This document shows positions 1-15,600 of a stretch of 64,000 bases of DNA, one piece after another. This DNA is from Strix aluco (taxonomy: Eukaryota > Chordata > Aves > Strigiformes > Strigidae), in NCBI RefSeq assembly GCF_031877795.1, contig NC_133931.1:133586621-133650620 (forward strand), written 5' to 3'. The notes under the pieces were generated by a model. It was not told where the DNA came from. It saw nothing but the letters and a program-made list of their open reading frames with translations, and did no database searches. Position 1 is the stretch's first letter; every line of letters begins with the position of its first letter. A program made the position numbers and the translations under genes.

Positions 1-987
1 TGCCTCACTGCAGAGCTTCTGACTGTAACCTTTCCCACACCTCCTTCTCCCTAGTTCCTTGCAACAATCTTAACAGAGAGAGAGAGTCTGGCTGATCCTA
101 TTGTTTGACATGCAAATCCTTTGAGAGAAATACTACATTTGAGAGATAAAGGAGAAATCTTTTGTGTAGAAAGTTTGTTTGGTTATTATTATTATTATTA
201 CTCTTAGAGTTGCTTTATGCTATTTAAGAGCTAAATAAATAGTCCAAAAAATTTCTAGGGAGATGGAATAGCTGGAGAAGGACAGAGAAAATATGCAGAA
301 TAACATATTTTAAGTTTATTTCAAATTACTATACCATTTCTTATGTGGCTTTAATGTCAATACATATGGAATGTCTATCAACTTATATAGAACCCTGGAA
401 TTCTTCTGCATGTTGTAATTCTGACTTATTTCCTTTCTTCCTTCCAAAATGCTGAGATTTGCTATGAAGCTACCACTGTCTCCCTAATGTGCTCCAGTCC
501 AATCATCCTCATTACCAAAAACAGGATTTCTGACATAACTGCTAAACTTCCAAGTAGTTGCTTGGGATTTAGAAACACTGCTCTCATTGACTTTAACAGG
601 ATTAGTGAGACTCTACTGCATGCAAAGCTTTGAAAATTTAGGTGGAACCGTTAAACATTAATGACTACAATGTTTAGACTCAAATAAATTAAAACAATTG
701 AACTAATAATGCCGTAGTGCCTTACCAGAATTTTATACTTTCTCATAAAATAAAGAATAATTCATCAAGGAATTTTATTTTGTCCTTCCTTCAAATATTC
801 CTTTTTGATGTCTCCTGTCAGCCATGACAAATAATTCCCACAGTAGTACTGTTTACTCAAATGGTGCTATAGAACTGGGTAAGCTCTTTTTTGTTTTCTG
901 TTGTTTATAGATAATTACAAGTATTTTAGAGCTCTTCTAAGCTACTGCTTAAGTATTTGCCATTGTGGTATTATAGTCAGTTCCAGA

Positions 988-1045
988 ATATATATATATA
1001 TATACACACACACATATATACATACATACACACACACACATACAT
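988..1045. repeat. TA/CA/TACA compound microsatellite
   Basis: Alternating purine-pyrimidine tract: an (AT)n block, then (AC)n, ATAC units and a second (AC)n block. It is simple sequence, expected to vary in length between individuals. Confidence 0.9.
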
Positions 1046-4000
1046 CTTGAACTTTAAAGAGATAGATAGAAAAATAACAAAGTAAAAATAAAAATTGGTG
1101 AATCAGTTCTGAAAATACAATATTTGTCTTAATGTTACAATGTATTTTAGTGATGGGAATGGGAAAATTGGTGAAGATAGAGTACAAATTTTCAGGATTG
1201 AAAAAAAGGAAATAATAACAAAAAACAAATCAAGGGTGAAAAGCCACAGTGTACAAAAATGAACAAATAAACGGCAGCCTTTACAACAATAACTGCGGAA
1301 AGAAAAGACCATAGTCACTAAGAAGTCTGGAATCAGAGATTTTGTATACAGGGGAATGTGAATTCTGCAGTGAGATGCACACAGATGACTGCATCACAGA
1401 AGGGAGTAATGTGGGCTGCAACACACAGAGCTAGCGAGGGAAGCATAAAAACAGAGCAAGTGCCCATCTTTTGTTCTGGTCATCTCTGCTTGCTCTTGTC
1501 CCTAACACCTCTCTCTAAAATAGCCCATCTGCAGATACTTCCTGGGAAATCTGCTGGAAGCCTTCAGAAGTAGAGAACAGGAAGCCTACTATGATTTCTC
1601 AGTGGAAGAAGGATGTGTATGGCATTGAGGAAAGCCCAGCTATGGCAGACAACCATGACTGCTGTGCTGGTGTTTGCTCAGGTCTCTGCTCTCCGCTGAA
1701 AGCATCACGAGCTCCAAAGTGTTGCTCCTCCAGAAAGCTTTGCACAGAACTAGACTGACTTGTCTGGGACACCAGACAAATCCAAGCAAGCACAGCTTCA
1801 TGTGCCACTGAATGGTGGGACTGTGAATTTCACATGGGAAGTATCTAGGAGAGAGTACAGCTGAAGGATATTTTCTTGGTCAACTGCCCAGACATCTGAA
1901 GCAGAAAAAACCTGCATATTGCATTATCACCCAAATAAATCCTATATTCTTTGTTTTCTGATCTTTCCTAGGAAGGCATCTTATTAACACCAGCTTTTAA
2001 AATAGCCGTAGAATGTGACACAAATAAAGTGCTTAAAGTCCATGTCTTCTGGAGTGTACAATGATAGGCAGTTAGGGAGCATAATTTTGGGTGAGGAGTA
2101 AGGGTGAATCCCACACCATTTCAATGTTTCCATATTCAATAATCATGTTCCCTAGCCTGTAACTCACCACAAACCTCTACAAATACTTGAGGCGCCGCTG
2201 ATTTGCCACTGGGATTTATAGAGGGAATGATGGGATTCATGGGCTACATTGTGCTTCACGGTAAAGGACATTTTTTGTCAAATAGTCACATTAAATTTGT
2301 AGCTGGAACTAGCTGCACAGTAGCTAGACTTAAAGGGGTTGATCCTGTGAAAACATAACAAAGCAAATAACTTGCCTATTGATATAAGGGTGCATGTCTT
2401 GGTTTCAGAGAGGTTAGTCATATAAGCAAAGCTGTGCATGACATTTTATATATATTAAGTTGGATCACATTGTTATCTCAGTTATTTCTCTCTTCATGCA
2501 TTATATATATTATTCTTAAATAATTCTCCTTGTTATACAAGCAGAAAGAAAAGTCACTTTAGACAAAAAATACATATATTTTTGTAATTCACATAATTTT
2601 AAAGTAGCTGGCTGACTTCCTCCTCTTGTGCATTTGTCATTTAAATAATAAACAAACTAACAAACAGAAAGCACTGGACTTAAATTTTCTATCATTTTTC
2701 ATCTTGAGACAAACTTTTACAAAATAGTTAAAAGGTCCTCAAACGTCTTCTAACAAAAGTGCTGATATAGTTTGGTAAGAGCTTTGGTAGGAGGGTGCTC
2801 TAAGTGGTGCAGATGGATAGCTACAAAACTATCAGTTTAGGTCCACAGCAGTCACTAAATTAAGGAGTTTGTGGATGAACTATAGTGTTTCCTCCTGAGT
2901 TAGTTTCATTCTGACATTCATTCCCATTTGTACTCGTTTTGTTTCCCACTGATTAAATTATTTCCCAAACCACCTTGTTTTTTTCCATCATTCCTTATAG
3001 TTAAGCACTACTACTAAATTGGTTTTGCTCAATTTACATATTAAATGCAGTAAAATGTGTTACCACAGAAATACATGCCTCAGAATGTGACAACCTGAAA
3101 ACATATAATTTTCTGTGTTAAAGTGGGTTCAAAAACTGTGAAATGTTTCTTTTTTTTTTTTTCTTCCCTTGCTCGGCAGCTAAATTCTACTCTGCCCTGG
3201 TCAGTTCTTAAAGTAATTTCTAAGCATTAAGCTCAGAGTAAGAGAAATGCTTTATTTTATAAAAAATAAGTTTATCTTTTTAAGTTCAAAGTTGGCCATC
3301 TTGGCCTAATGAGGTGGTCATTCAACATATTCTGAGGACAAGTCAAAACTACACTAATGACGCTGGTAAAATTGCACTGTGCTTTAATTTGGTCAGAAAC
3401 AGTAGCTTCACTATAGATTTTAATGCAAGCTCTGACCTCTAAGTAAAAATTCACAATGTTTCAGTGCAAGTTAGCTAAATTGAGTTAATCAAATCTGTTT
3501 AAAATGAATAAAGATTACAGTTTTTTTGATAATGTAAGTGCATCTAAGTTGCTGGAGACCACTGACCTCCTCAGGTCACTCCTCACTCCATTTTTAGGCT
3601 GCTCATTCTCAGTCCTTCTCTGCCGCATATCATGCCAGGAGGATGTGTCTGCTCCTGCTTGGTTACAAACTGCAATGCAAGAGCCTTTTAGGGCTTAACA
3701 GCATCTCTGAACCTTTTACGCTGACCCTTAACAGCACACTGATTCCTCTGGATCTGTGTTAGGCTTAACAAAAGGAAGCTCTCAGTGTATCTGAGCAGCA
3801 TAAGCATTTGCTGTGGTTGGCAGGGAAATGAAAGTGTACTGAGACAGAACCAAGACATAGAAGGATGGGGAGTTGTGTTAATCCAAGTACCTGTTAGAAA
3901 AGGAAAATAACATTTCATATTAAATAGGTACCAATCCATTTAATTTAAGGACATGCTCTCCCTTTAGACAATATGTTACGAGCTCTAGCCATTGGTAAAC

Positions 4001-7000
4001 AGGGGCTCACCTGAACCACAGGTACCTGCACTTATCCAGGATCCCAAATGTTGTATACACACTATATTCATTAATAGCAATATATCTATATACATTTTCT
4101 ATCATGATAGTATTCTAAATTGAAAGTTAACAGAATACATTTGCCATTTTCATAAATAATATTCCTAATATCAGAATGGAAATTAATGAAGATAATTCCT
4201 TTCACTGATTCTACTGACCTTGGAGGTATTTGGTAGATCAGCAAGTTTTACTATTTTAAGCCAAGTAATATTTTACTGAGCCACTACATAATCATATAGA
4301 ACTATATAAGCATATAGTGAACTGAACAGTGCTAATGTATACACACAAAAACTGACCCAGGCAGACACTGATCACAGTGTACTCATATAGTCAAGTAATA
4401 TCAGTAAGTGCTGGAAACTAAAAAGAACAAAAATCATTGGGTTCTTTAATACGTTGACTTATAACCATTAGTTACATTTTAGTGTAACTACTATTTTTAA
4501 AAAAATACAATTATTTTTAGGATTTAACTATTTTGTGCTGAATCACATTTAAAACAACACATTTCTGACAATTGTGTAAGCTTGTGTGCTAAGGGTATCT
4601 TAGTTCCTGTTTTGTCTTATATATGGTATAAAAAGGAGGACTTTAAAATACCAAAAGAAATTCTCAAAAGTTTAAGTTTTATATTTCTTTAAACCAGTGT
4701 TCTTATCAGGAAGAAGTATACCTAAAAGCATTGCTTAATTAAAATTCAGTATATGATTCCTTAGGGTTTCACTTAAAGGAGTGAGAACACACCAAGCAAC
4801 TTTCTCTCACAAAGAGAAAGAGTCATTGAAAAAAATTTATCGCATTTTTTACTTCCCCACCTTGGCAGCCACAGGAGATGGAAAGCAAGCCCTTGAGCCT
4901 GGCCAGGTATACAACAGCACCTCTTATCCTGCAGTTTTCTTAGTTCCACCTCCTAACACTGAATAAGGGCAAAGACTATCTGCATGCAGTTACCAAGTTT
5001 TGGGATTTCTTACAGTGACTTTGTTTTTATGTACCTTGGTTAAGGTACGTAAGGCTAATGGAAAAATAATCAACTTCCTATTTCTGTTGGACCCTTGACA
5101 AATGATTCTCGGCTTTTCCCACAGTTTATCAGCTACTCCAGTTTATACCCAGTAGATGGTACAGAAGCTACAAGAAATGTTTTGAATCTTTTTCTTACCC
5201 TGAAGACTTTTATAAAACTTCATATTCAAGGACCATTTCTTTTAATTTTTCTGCAATAGTACCTGCATTGCTCTATATGTAACAATGCTCAGAAGGAAAA
5301 TGAAGCTCTTGTTAGTACCTGAACATTTTGTGCTGAACTACATATAATAGTTTTCTTTTTCCTCACAGAAGGACTTGCTTGGGGTAGGAAATAATACAAC
5401 ATAGGAGAAGCGAGTCTCTAAGAGTTTTGTGGGTAGGTATTCATGAAGTCCTTGATATGGGATGATGCCTGTATGGTCAGATATCTCTGGCTAACAAAAT
5501 GTTTACTCTCATTTGACCTTCCATTTTATTAGGTCAATTCTCTAAATGTATTTTACAAACTATTCAACTTTGGATTCCCTCGTTAATACCACCACCAGTA
5601 GCTAATCCCACTTAATGAGACAGGGAGGCAAGAATTCTAGCTACATGCAAAACTTTTTCTTGAACTATGTGGTTAAGTTTCAGTTTGTCAGTGAGATCTT
5701 CACAGAGATGTCTATGTTTTCTTCCGTTCTCTTCAGTATTTTCAGAGGAACAGCCATTTTGAGTGTTAATGGATTCATAAAGAAATGAAATGAGCCATCC
5801 TTGCCTCAAACTTGATTATGCAGAAACTTGAAATGTGGATCCTATGGAGGTATGCGTGTACAGGACATGGTGTATACGACATGGATCAGACAGGACTTAG
5901 TACTAAGGCCTAGCCTTCCTGCAAAAGTGCTCTACACAGCCCCAGTTTCTTAAATAGCATCCCTTTTTATTCCTCCACTGGCCTAGAAACCTTGTTCAAC
6001 ATCTATGCTCTGTTAGGTTTTAGTTATCTGGTAATTCTGAAACTGCTTAAAATCAAGTACAAAACAATAAAATACTGGTTTATTTCTTTCTTCTTCCTTC
6101 CCTTCACCATGCTGGTCTGTATATAAATCGACTGAATGTATCTTTCCTACTCTTTTTATACCCAGTGTGGCCACATTGCTGAGTTTAGGGTTGAGGTAAT
6201 TTTACAAATGTTTATCAGCTCCAATGTTAAAAATAAATTGGACCAACTTGGTGTTTTCAGCGCTCAGAGTTCAAAAGTGAGAATTATAACCAGCTGTGCT
6301 GGGAACCAGAGATTCGGTGAACTTTAAGCTTTTCTTCGGGCAGAGGAAGCTACACTCATGCTTGTCAAGGAGATTAACAAGAAATCTGATTGAGTCTGGA
6401 AGACTATTGCTGCAGTGGATTACAAGTTTGATCTTCTCTTTTTTCAGGGATAAACAACCTCAAGGGCTAGGACACTGGCACAGAAAAGCAGATAGTATCA
6501 CTGGCTGTGAAGAAAAAGTGTTGCCATATGGCAGGCCCAATAAATGAAAGTAAATGAAAGTGAAGCAATCCATTCAATAAAAGTATGGTTATGTACTGTT
6601 GTACAAAATTGTTATTTTTATTTTTGTATTTATAGATTAACATGTACCCTTTCTCCAACTCTTTCCTATCTTATTTATTCAGACTGCGTATTCTTTGAGA
6701 AAGGCCAATCTAGTATTATGAGTATGCACTGGATCCTGGAGCTATCATAGTGCAAATGTTTAAAATCGAGTCTTTGAATAATCAGATTAGAATAAACACA
6801 GGGATAAAGATTTATAGCTACTGGTGCACTGTGGAATTTCTAAAACTGCATAGTACACTACATAATAAGGAGGGAAATTCAGGAGAATTTATCAGCTGAA
6901 AAAAGAGATGTATCCTCTAACTCTTTGATGTCAAGGACCAGAAGACTATTCAGAGAATACTTACCAAATAAAAAAATTATATAAAAAAATAGACTCTCAC

Positions 7001-10000
7001 AACTGGTGCCTCTGGACTGCATGTGTTACTCTTTCTTAAATAGGCAATATTCCTGCATATAAAAACAAAAAAACAACCAACCAAAAAACCTGAGATAATG
7101 ATAAGCAATATTTCAAAATCTTCCTTTGGAATATTTTACTCAAAAGCTATCACAAGACAAATTACAAATTATTACATATATATTCTATATATACTTAGCA
7201 AAAATAAGGCTACCTACCTACCCTAGAATAACACACACAAAGTAAATCACAGTAACACCCAAAAGCATTAATTTCAGTGATAGCACATCTGCACTAAATG
7301 CAGCTTTCTCACTTCTCAGTGAATGCTTTCCGAGTAAGATCAAGAAAAGGATTCTGATGGTTTTAACTCTATCCTAAAGCAAGATGATCACTGAATCAGA
7401 TAAACTATTAATCTGTTTAAAGCTTGTTACTCCTATTTTGCCAAGACTGAGATGCTTTGCAGCAAAAAGCAGCCAGGACGCTTCCTGCCAAGAACCAGAC
7501 ATCTCATGCATGTTTCATAAATATGTTTCTCCACTGAAAACACAAGGATTAAGCAAACACTAGTTCAGTTTGAAAAAGCTTCCACTAATGATTTTTAAAT
7601 AACTCCAAAAGAAATCTTGGCTGTATTTAAATCAACAGTAAATTCTCATTGCATTCAGTATGTCCAAGATTTTACCTCTAATTTTTAGCCACAATACAAA
7701 CCCTTTCAATTTTAAATGAGGGTAACAGTAAGTCATACAAGTACACTGAATATGATGACGCTTTTTTTATTACACTTGTTAAACTTCTAAATACCCAAAT
7801 AGATGCCTTTATACTATTAAGTAAAATCTCCTTAAAATTCAGATAGATTAAACCAAATTTATGCCTGCATTAAGTGTTCATAGTAAATATTAACTGAAAG
7901 AAGTCAAGAGTTTATAATAAAGCTCTGCCATTTGTAACATAACATCACCACACACCAAAATTTTGTGTGAAATAGATCAGTTCTCAAAGAAGCACCTTTT
8001 ATAGCAAGACAAAAGATATTTCCAAGAAATAGCAGTGCTATATTTAAAAGAGTGTTGATGAAGAGTCCTCCTTTACGTAGAAAATCATATTGGGATACCA
8101 ACATGGAATATTAAAACATGTTAAGAAATAGGCTTATTGCCTGGTATGCATTATGAGTGTAATCACTGCCATAGCACCTCACACACCTGGGAACCCACTG
8201 GAGAGAAGATAAAGAGAAATTTTCCTTTCCAGGCAGTAAAATGGTAAGAGAGCTGGTAAAACAGCCACTGGGTGACTGCAGTAGTCTCTGCTGCTCTAAT
8301 GATGCACAGATGTAAGTGCAGCTGGAAGGGCTTGGAGGGCTGGCGCAGTGCACTGTTCAGTGGCCTGCTTCCAACCCCAGCGACACAGAGCTCAGCCCTA
8401 GAAATCCTGCCTGCTGCTTGCCCAATGTGACTGCCTCTCTTTCAAGAGCTGACATCCCCATACAGATTCAGCTGCAAAAGGACACACCATGCTCATGAAG
8501 GAGAGAAGAGCATATGACATTTAAATGCCATGGGAGACGAGTGAGTGCTCTGTAGTGGCTGCATGCATGTCACCATATTATTATGTAACATATCACCTGA
8601 ATTGCAACTGTTAAAAAATATTTCATGTGTGTACATTATATCAATATATAAGGCATGTATTATGTGGGCATATATGTGTACACTTTAGTAGAAAATATTT
8701 TATACTTACAGGAGTACAAAAATCACTTATTTACAACATACATTCTTTGTCCTGTTTGTATTTTGTAGTGTGCAAACACACAAAAAAGAATTTCCTCAGC
8801 TCTTTTTTCTTCCAGTCATAAAAAACATCATAGAAACAGTCTAAATCCTTCAGTCTTGCGCTTTAAAATCATTAAATATGTTCTAGACTGCATAAATTCA
8901 CAAGGCAGAGGGCAGTGCTGCACAGCAATAATTGAGATGGCTCTTAACAAGCTGGCCTGGAGACCAGCAGCCCGGCCTTACAGTAGCGTTAGGTAGCTCT
9001 GCTAGACTGAGCAGATGCAGTGTGCTATGCTCATGTGGCTAGACTGCTACTAATGTGAAAAAATAGGCTTGTTTGCCCGAAGTCATACTGCTGTGGAGTA
9101 CAGCGTTTTGCTGAATAGGTTTCCTTAAGGCTCAGGGCATACTTGAAAGCAAACTGTATGGTCTCTTAACTGATCATGTTAGCCAGAACATCCAAGCACA
9201 GCTCTCACTAGAAATCAGAAGCTAATTTTTCTTCTCTGTTGGAAGTTGCATGCGCTAATTAGTCCTAAGAAAATTAATATAGTCAAGATTGCTTAAAAAA
9301 AGCAAAGTTTATTTGGCTTAGGAAACAGAGATAAAATCCAAAGTAGTATGCGTGGTACAGAATTAATGTCGTTGAGTCAAAAAATTATGCTAAAACTGAC
9401 CTTGCTAAAGTTAAATGTATTTGTATGCATACACAAAATAGTAAATATACAAAGTAGCTCTAAAAGTAATCTCTGACACTTTGGATTGGTAAAGTGGCTT
9501 TTGTGAGCCATCTCTACCCAATTGGAAATCCAATCCTAAAGGGAAGTGTTGGTCTCATTCAAAGCAATCACAAAACTCCATTCGACTACAGTGACATTAA
9601 AATATCACCCTGGATGCTGCTTCCTTCCTCCCTGACCCTAAAATAGGCAATAGGCTCATAATACAAAGGCTGCTGTAGCTGTTTGGGAATTCTCTTTTAA
9701 TTTCAACAGGTTTTGTATCAGTCCTTGTACAATATTACACTAAACCGGTTAGAAGCAAGTAACATTGTGTACCTCACTTCTGAATTTACAAAGATCTCTA
9801 CTTGATATTAACAGTCTTTCATTAGAAAACAAAATACAGAATACAAATACATTTGTGCCCTTTACAGATGCATTTTTATGTCAAATATATATTTTATTAT
9901 ATTCTTTGTGTATGCGGCGCTTTTTTTTTTGGTTTAAGGTACCAAATCACATACTCAAACAGCTAATAATCTTCTAGATATTTAATGTACAGTGAATTCC

Positions 10001-12649
10001 CTTTTTCAGATATTGTTGTAGCCAGGATGTGATATCCCTTCTTCTTCAGAGAGGGCAGGCTTCCACCAACGATCTTCAGTTTGTTGGTAGATATTTTTGT
10101 AACAAGGCAGTTTTCTATTGCAATTTCTACAAAGTTTTACTTGGATCACTTAACTTTCCTGCTTACTCAGAAAGCTGGTGTCACAGCTGTAATGAGATGT
10201 TGATGGGAAAAGGTGCTATTTCTTTCTAACACAAAAGTAGCCAGTGATTCTAGCATGTCAGGAAACAGCACAGCCTAACAGAAGGAAAGCACCTGACAAG
10301 CAGAAGATATATGACTGAAGAGGATTTCTCAGGCTAGTAAGCAGAAACTCTGGCTATCTAGCTGAGGAAAGGATGAAAGAATAAAGACTGAAGACAAGAA
10401 AAATGGAGACCTTAGGCAACATATCTATACACATTTATATATCGCTGTCACTGAGCTTTTTTCATTTTCAATAAGTGCAACATACAAACAAACAAAAAAT
10501 CCATCCAATTTTCTATGTCAAAATTCATGTACAAAAACATTTCCCTGTGACAATAATTTGTAATGGAGGAATTCATTACGCTTCCACTGCACATTTTACA
10601 TCCTCTGCTTTCTTATGCCTGAGTGAGTAGGCCACTTGTTTCTGTCTCTCCATTCTCCTTGCTTTGGATGTAACAAATCTCTCTTTCTGGGGTCTCAAAA
10701 AGCTCATTCTTCTTTGCCATAAAAGCTCTCTGTAATGACTGAGAAGCACAGCAAAATACATCCAAGTAGATTTTCAGGTAAATTACTGGACTGTTTGTTT
10801 TGCATTTGATGTGCACACAGGTAGATAATGGAATATTAAGCTTCATCCAGAAGAGCTCCACTGCTTCTGAAGCATACTGTTTAAGCTCCATGAGCTGGTG
10901 AATGCAGCTACATGACTCATTTGGCTGCTGGGGCAAGCACCTAGGCTTCAGGATTAGGAGGTCTATTGCTATGTACAATATAAATCACATCTACCTGCCT
11001 GACCACTGCATGCTGTGCTCCATGGTGGAAATATTTCTTTGGCAAGATACTCTAAATTACAGGATCCCATTTTAATTTTGTCTGTTGTCCTCTATTCATT
11101 AACAGCTCAAGCTCAGGTTACTAAATTGTAGAATTTGTAAAAACTCAACTACTTTACTCCAGCTACCAGGTCAGCTGTGAAAGATTTGATTTGATATGAG
11201 AAACAGGTAAGGTTTGAGTCATCTTCTTTATCCTTACCACGTAAATAGTGCATGGCAGTCTAGATCACCTTTAAACACACAGCTATTTTAGCCTGGCCCA
11301 CTCCCAACGCTATTCCCCTCTACCAAGGACTGATAAAAGCAAACAATTAACAGGGCCCTGGATAAAGAGCAGGTCAGGAGGTGATTCTTCACTACCTATC
11401 CATCCATCCATGCAAAAGAGTTCTTTCATATTTAGATGTTGTGTCACCAGCATAAAACAGCTCCTGGAAATATTGTCTCTCCTTATTTTGGGGCGAGATA
11501 CATGCAATTTCTTACCTTGTTACACTGCATTACAGAAAAGGGGATGGGGTCCCTTCTCCGATGCTGAATAACAATTTGCTGAACAACTCTTTCCTGTGAT
11601 GCAGGTATTTAATTTTTATACATAAAAATAAAATTAGGTTTAAGATGGGACATCTTCTGAAACTGTTTCCTTGTAAGACAAGTTTTGTTCAAGTACAATA
11701 ATGTAGGGTGAGATATACAATACTATGATCTTAAACTAATATGAACAGTTACTGACACTGAAACCACTAAGAGAAAGCATATCAAATTAAAATACATACA
11801 GTTCAGACATGATCCATATATACATTTTACATTATTTGAATATTTTAGAAATAAGTTAATCTTTAAAGAATGCCATTATGAGGCTATGTAGGAAGGAAGA
11901 ATGCTATTTTCAAAATTAATCACAAACTTCTTTTTATTTCATGCTATTGCACTAATACAAACTTGTCATTAGCAGTCTAAATTCAAAACAGGGTGAACCA
12001 GACCTTCTTCTGCAGTTATTTTGCTACTGCTTTTTTATTTTGAGTAATAATTTAAACCCGCTGGAATACCATGCTTTTGTTTTTACTCTCAATCTAATTC
12101 TCACTGCATCCTAATAGGCCAAGCAGTCACGCTGTGTGTAGCGAACAACTTCTGCATTTGTCAAACACACGTAGAAATTGACAGACATAAACAGAGAAAG
12201 CTCCTGCACTAAAGCCAAGAACTTGCTGCAATTGATGTAAAAATTGATACAGCTCCATCTGCCTATTCTGTCACATGTGTATTACTCCTTTTTTCTGGAA
12301 TAATTCCTGAACTTATCTGGGCTTTTAGAAAGGGGAGGGAGAGATATGATTTGCACATGCAGAGAACCACTTCAGTGATCCCTGGTCATTTTAAGCACAT
12401 TGTCTCTATCTCAGGGACGAATTTTCTTCCCCTAAGCTTCCAAAACACTAGGAAGTTAAATCTGTTTGACACATCATGAAGACAGGAACAACATCTGAAA
12501 CAAATTATCCCCTTAACACTCTACAAAAATCCCATAGACTGTCATGAGATGTAAGTGGTACTGGAGTAGGGAGTTTGAAATTGGGATGAAATTCTGTTTT
12601 CTTCCTGTTGATGATGAGTTCTGCTATTTTCTTGCTCTCAGTCTAGCAC

Positions 12650-12694
12650 AAAAAAAAAAAAAAAAAAAAAAAGAAAAAAAAGAAAAAGAAAAAA
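12650..12694. repeat. Poly-A / A-rich tract
   Basis: About 23 uninterrupted A residues followed by A-runs broken by single G residues. No recognisable retrocopy precedes it, so it is called as simple sequence only. Confidence 0.85.
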
Positions 12695-15600
12695 TGTTAT
12701 CCGTACTGAGGAAATCTTATTAGATGCAACCCTATTTTTAAACAGCTAGGACCAAAATCTTCATTCAGACACACTGGTGCCACTCCATTAAATTCCAGCA
12801 GTGGCACCACTGGTACAGAAAGAATGGCACTCAGACTTTTCACCATTAAGTAATCTGTTTTCATTACCTTCTCAGCAGTTTGTTTCATTTGCCTGCAGTA
12901 GGGAAACTAAAATTAGAAAACATTTCATGTTCATACTTAGTTTGCTTCCAATGTGAAAAAAACAAGTCTATAAATTTGTCTACTGGGTTATGACTTGTGC
13001 AGTTCTACTAGAAAAGTTGTCTTTACATTATAGTGATGAACTGTAAATGGTGTAGTGCATTATTTTGTCCAAAGTAATTCAAATTAATGACCCTAGAAAT
13101 ATTATTTGAGGTGTCTAAGTTATAAAACATTGCCAACAGTCATGAATATTACCAGCAGAATTTCGATTCTCCTTTGTAATGTATTCATTGCCATGTGTTA
13201 ATAAACTATTTTCTGATTGTCTTCAGAACTTGCTGTCTCTTGCAGGAGTTTCACATGCCAGTCTTGTATCAGTTCTAGTAGCAAATGAATGTCAGGTAAA
13301 TGCTGATAGCAAACTATCAAAAGTTTGAATGCATTGTTCTTGCCTTGACTTGCATGCTTAAGTTCTTATTTCACGTTACCTAAAGTAATACTGATTCTGA
13401 CTGAAAAGAAAATCTAAAAAAAATTGAGCAAGTCAAAGTGTGGTGATCTCGTAGGTTCTTCATCTGGTAACTGTGAGAATAACATTAGCTTAGACAGTCT
13501 AAAAATTACTTTTTATTTTCATTTACATGAAACTTTAGAAAAGGAGAAATAAAATGTAGAATACTTTTCTGGTTTAGATGAATGTTACTCTGGATGCTAA
13601 AAATAGGTTCACTTCTCAAGAATGGAAGGAGCGTGTATTTTCTTGCACTGTACTGGCTCATGTCTTTCTTACTGAGAAAGTGTTAAGCCTTACCAACAAC
13701 AGATAATAATATTTTGAAATGATTAAAACAACCCCAAAATTCATCCAAGCCGGATGGCACCAGAATTAACACACATTTGGGAAGTGTGCCATCATAGTGG
13801 TATCCAGACACACTTTTAAGAAGCTTAGAGATCAGAGGAGGAGATGAAACAATTTGAGCTTCATAGGAACTTCTCATGACTAAATATTGATGCCAACCAA
13901 GACTGCTTCTAAGGAAAAGTGGATGGATCATGTAATCATAAAAGCATGAAGTCAACCAACTTCTGGATTTCAAAAGAAAAGACTGAAGAGTAAGCTTTTC
14001 TATGAAGTAATATAAAAAAAACCTACTGTGGCAATGATGCAAGTGAACACCTATTTTTTGGAGTTCTTATAGACCTGCTGTGCTTCACTTTGTCCTGGAG
14101 AAAGGGTTTTCTAGCTCATACAGTTCCTTTCACAGTAAGCCTGGCCAATGAGTAGGAACAATAGCTTTGTGTGCACTTGTATGTATGTTTTTTTTTAGTA
14201 ACTCATTTTCTGTTGTAAATACCTTTTTAAAATTCTTGTAATAACTTTTCAACCTTTCTTTCTGACAAAGCATTACAGTCCAATCAGCATTAAACATAGA
14301 TTTTTTTTAGTTTTAAGGTTCATTCAATACTCACACACCAAACTATCTTCAAAGGTAAAGCAGAGCTTGAAAACAGATCTAAAATGTATTTCCTCCTATG
14401 ACATTTGGCTAGAAATCCTATGCAAAATTTAAATTATTCTTTTAAGATCAGACACATCCTTCTAATTTCTTAGAGGCAGTTAGGTATTTTACACTCACAA
14501 GGAACTTTCCTTACTGAAGGCAAATAACAATATAAATCCTACTTACTGGCTATACTAAAAATACAACCAAAGGAAATACATTACAACAAGCTGCATGGAG
14601 TATGGGTTCATGTGCCAAAACTATGGAAACCGGTAATTCTTTCTATCCTAGGTGGACAGAATTAATTTCAGATTTGATCACCCTGCTGCGTAGCAGGATC
14701 ACTGATAAGGAGGCGCAGAATAACTGCGTTAACAGAAATCTGACAGTGGCAGGCACAATGCTGTATTGCAAAAGTAACAGACAAATCATCTGTATGTGGC
14801 TCATTAACAAGACATGCAGGCCAGGCCTACACTGATGATTCCAAAAAAAACTGCCACAAACTGGAACATAGCAGCTGTATCCATCTTAGTTGAAATATAA
14901 GACAGCAGAATATTAGTCTCTTTCAGATAACACATGACATCTGCTTAAGCAAAATTACATGCCATGGTGTTAATGAAGGACCTCAGTTTTCCAATTAATG
15001 ATGGGATTTAGTTATTTCATAAAAGTTAATAGCTAAAGATGAACATTAGAAGCTAGAATCCTAAAAATGCATACTGCAATCGTTTCTTCATGCTGTCTTC
15101 AGGGAACACCATCTTTGACTTCATGAAGAAGAAAGAGATAGAAGATGGCTTTAAAGATGGCTAAATATTTTAATACAGGTAGAATACTGCCAAGTTGTAA
15201 AAACAGTTCTCTTTCAGAAACAGTAGACCACAAAATTGCAAAGCGTACTGAATACTGATAGACCACTATCAAGCCAATATAAGCCAGGGCCAAGCACATA
15301 GTTTTACATGGAATAAATGGTTCTTCTATCCCTAAGGAAAATTCACAGCAGAAAAAGGTAAGCAGGAATTCAAGGCCTTGCAGGACTGGAATTTTAAGAA
15401 CAAAAACAACATATGAAATAACTAAAAAAGAGAACCAGGGACTAACAAAGTACATTTATGTGTTTAAAAAAAACAAAAAACAAAAAACAAACAACATATA
15501 AAAACCCCCAAACTACTGAATAGTAACAGACCACGGAACTGAATTACTAGGATAGATCTATCAACCCATAATTTAATTATAAAATATAAAAAATTGTGGA

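Noticed and set aside
10613-10978. 121-codon minus-strand frame
   Set aside because: Ordinary composition with many cysteines but no spacing pattern of a known domain; no splice or promoter support; in a gene desert.
13683-14042. 119-codon minus-strand frame
   Set aside because: No family resemblance, no supporting gene structure, and of a length that can arise by chance in a 64-kb window read in six frames.
15099-15455. 118-codon minus-strand frame rich in hydrophobic residues, suggestive of a membrane protein
   Set aside because: No recognised family motif, no matching upstream or downstream exons with consistent splice phase, and T-rich codons make hydrophobic frames common in this DNA. 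A search for homologues would settle it.
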